From: an uncultured Prevotella sp.
Lineage (GTDB): Bacteria > Bacteroidota > Bacteroidia > Bacteroidales > Bacteroidaceae
Direction of reading: 5' to 3'
DNA length: 64,000 nucleotides
Assembly (NCBI GenBank): GCA_927910885.1
Contig: CAKMOD010000032.1
Coordinates: 1 to 64,000, forward strand
Made by a program: the position numbers and the translations under genes
Shown: positions 62,674 through 64,000 of the stretch, piece after piece
How the letters are laid out: each line of letters starts with the position of its first letter
Numbering within the stretch: position 1 is the first letter of the stretch
Notes under the pieces: model-generated
What the model was told of the DNA's origin: nothing
Seen by the model: only the letters and a program-made list of their open reading frames with translations
Database searches by the model: none

Positions 62674-62738
62674 AATTCATAATTATGATTACTGTGTTAA
62701 TTCATAATTCATAATTCACAATTCATAATTATGATTAC
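62674..62738. repeat. Short direct repeat upstream of lpxA
   Basis: A 19-bp sequence (AATTCATAATTATGATTAC) occurs at 62674-62692 and 62720-62738; between them AATTCATA recurs in tandem. It is probably slippage-derived. Confidence 0.6.
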
Positions 62739-62804
62739 CACGATTACTGATGTGATACATCAAATGGTTGTTGGTAGATACTGAAAAATTAAATATTTAA
62801 GATT

Positions 62805-63587
62805 ATGAGTAGCGAAATTAGTCCAAAAGCTGAGATATCTCCAAAGGCAAAGATTGGAGACGGCTGTAAGATATTCCCATTCGTATATATAGAGGATGAT
62901 GTTGTCATAGGTGATAACTGTATAATCTTTCCCTTTGTGAGTATCTTGAATGGTACTCGTATGGGTAACGGAAACAAGATTCACCAAGGTTCAGTACTTG
63001 CTGTTTTACCACAAGACTTTGAATTTGTGGGTGAGAAGAGCGAACTGATTATGGGTGACAACAATATTATTCGCGAGAATGTTGTTATTAATCGTGCTAC
63101 ACATCGTGGTTGCAAGACTGTTCTTGGTTCAAACAACTTCTTGATGGAAGGTGCACATATCAGTCATGACACTGTCGTTGGTGACCGTTGTGTCTTTGGT
63201 TATGGTGCAAAGGTAGCTGGTGATTGTCACATTGGTACTGGTGCCCTTATCTCGTCCAATGTTGTTGAGAAAGCCAATACTCGTGTTGGTGAGTATGCTG
63301 TTGTACAAGCTGGTACAACCTTCTCTAAGGACGTCCCTCCTTATATTATAGCTGGTGGCTCACCTATTGGTTTTAATGGTGTAAATACAACTGTAAGTAA
63401 GACTGCGGGGCTTGATGAGAAGGTTATCAAGCATATAGCGAATGCTTATCGTCTGTTGTTCCATGGTCAGACATCAGTTTTTGATGCATGTATTCAGATA
63501 GAACAACAGGTGCCAGATTCACCTGCAATCCGTAATATCCTTGAATTTGTACGAGGAACTGAAGAAGGAATCATCAGCAAATTATAA
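62805..63587 (+). CDS. lpxA: Acyl-ACP--UDP-N-acetylglucosamine O-acyltransferase
   Basis: This is a 260-residue left-handed beta-helix hexapeptide-repeat protein that adds the first acyl chain of lipid A to UDP-GlcNAc. Repeats run from residue 3 to about 190; the catalytic His lies in MEGAHISHDTVVGDR; the C-terminal helical part (GLDEKVIKHIANAYRLLFHG, then SVFDACIQIEQQVPDSP) is LpxA-like. Bacteroidota often carry two LpxA-like genes; this one stands outside an lpxC/lpxD cluster, so it may be the second copy. It lies 144 nt after the efflux channel gene, so cotranscription is possible. Confidence 0.87.
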   Translation: MSSEISPKAEISPKAKIGDGCKIFPFVYIEDDVVIGDNCIIFPFVSILNGTRMGNGNKIHQGSVLAVLPQDFEFVGEKSELIMGDNNIIRENVVINRATHRGCKTVLGSNNFLMEGAHISHDTVVGDRCVFGYGAKVAGDCHIGTGALISSNVVEKANTRVGEYAVVQAGTTFSKDVPPYIIAGGSPIGFNGVNTTVSKTAGLDEKVIKHIANAYRLLFHGQTSVFDACIQIEQQVPDSPAIRNILEFVRGTEEGIISKL

Positions 63588-63615
63588 TTTTCATACCTAT
63601 AAATTTTTGATGATG

Positions 63616-63650
63616 GGAGAGCAAGCCGTGAGGTTAGCTCTCCTTTTTAT
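63616..63650 (+). terminator. Terminator of lpxA
   Basis: GGAGAGC (63616-63622) pairs with GCTCTCC (63637-63643), followed by TTTTT. Confidence 0.88.
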
Positions 63651-63790
63651 TTAATTTATTTATTAGATTGAGTTAAAACCGTGGCTGATCTGGGGTTAAA
63701 TTTCGTAGACAAGTTTTTGAAAAAACATGACATAAATTCGAATAAAATAGCTCCAAATAAAGGCAAAAATATGAGTAAAAAGCGGTTTTA

Positions 63791-63927
63791 CAACTAACAG
63801 GCAATCAGTTAGTTATAAAGTAGTAAAAGAAAAGGTGCTTAATTGGACTTCAAAAGGGCGTTAGTTAGAGCTTAAAAGGGCATCTTTTGCAAGTCAATAA
63901 GGCGTCTTTTAGAAGCCAAAAGAGCAT
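63791..63927 (-). repeat. 22-bp tandem array (family 2), copy 3, inverted
   Basis: Read on the minus strand, units start at 63927, 63905, 63883, 63861 and 63839 (22 bp each), then the tail CTACTTTATAACTAACTGAT as in copy 2. Weak similarity continues upstream to about 63965 (GTAAA..ATTTT.AT). The rest of 63651-63790 and the right edge show no gene. Confidence 0.82.
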
Positions 63928-64000
63928 GTGTTAGTATTGTGTCGCATGAAAATAGTTTACAAACGTGGCTTGGTATAGTAATAAGTTGCTTTTAAAAGTC

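Noticed and set aside
1..64000. Prophage, IS element or integrative element
   Set aside because: No transposase, integrase, phage structural gene or conjugation gene was found, and the only tRNA has no att-like repeat beside it.

Overview
The window looks like chromosome of an oral Prevotella (Bacteroidota), probably of the P. melaninogenica type; the species is inference. Evidence seen: several promoters of the Bacteroidota type (TTTG-like -33 box, about 20 bp, TAnnTTTG -7 box), weak Shine-Dalgarno sites, a SusC/SusD pair, PorX and PorW of the type IX secretion system, Bacteroidota-only families (DUF4843, DUF4251, DUF4834, DUF4840) and 22-bp intergenic repeat arrays. No integrase, transposase, phage gene or CRISPR array was seen, so this is core genome with one accessory-type outer-membrane/protease locus.

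Layout. 1-600: start of an ECF sigma factor (reading frame broken) and a small membrane protein. 1.0-6.0 kb: housekeeping genes tadA, yraN, birA, pyrH, dsbD. 6.7-19.2 kb: a six-gene plus-strand locus of SusC (frameshifted), SusD, a DUF4843 lipoprotein, a PKD-like lipoprotein and two paralogous zinc-metalloprotease family proteins. The first paralogue has lost the zinc site and the second keeps it. 19.7-26.3 kb (minus): an outer-membrane beta-barrel protein, trxA, dnaE. 26.4-28.2 kb: phosphatidylethanolamine synthesis (psd, pssA) and a DUF4834 protein. 28.5-36.1 kb (minus): tsaE, porX, porW, a Cys-rich small protein, aroA. 36.2 kb: tRNA-Pro(GGG). 36.9-46.0 kb: a GH20 hexosaminidase with a leucine-rich-repeat-like N-terminus, a TonB-dependent receptor (minus), xpt and a xanthine/uracil permease, and three envelope proteins of unknown function. 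46.2-54.0 kb (minus): MBOAT and SGNH acyl-transfer pair, xth, DUF4840 lipoprotein, folE, SPOR protein, and tpiA read in frame with an upstream DoxX/MauE-like gene, then DUF1599. 55-63.6 kb: cca, a complete RND efflux operon (permease frameshifted) and lpxA.

Two themes stand out. First, at least three genes (sigma factor, susC, RND permease) and probably three more (psd, the DoxX/tpiA junction, GH20) carry single-base indels at short homopolymers. Together these look more like sequencing error than biology, although the A9 tract at the GH20 start could be a real contingency tract. Second, the intergenic space holds repeat families: five arrays of a 13-bp dyad GCAC-N5-GTGC spaced at exactly 22 bp, three copies of an unrelated tandem array also with a 22-bp unit, and two copies of an AT-rich inverted repeat. 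The two 22-bp families and the dead/live protease pair are the best candidates for undescribed biology.
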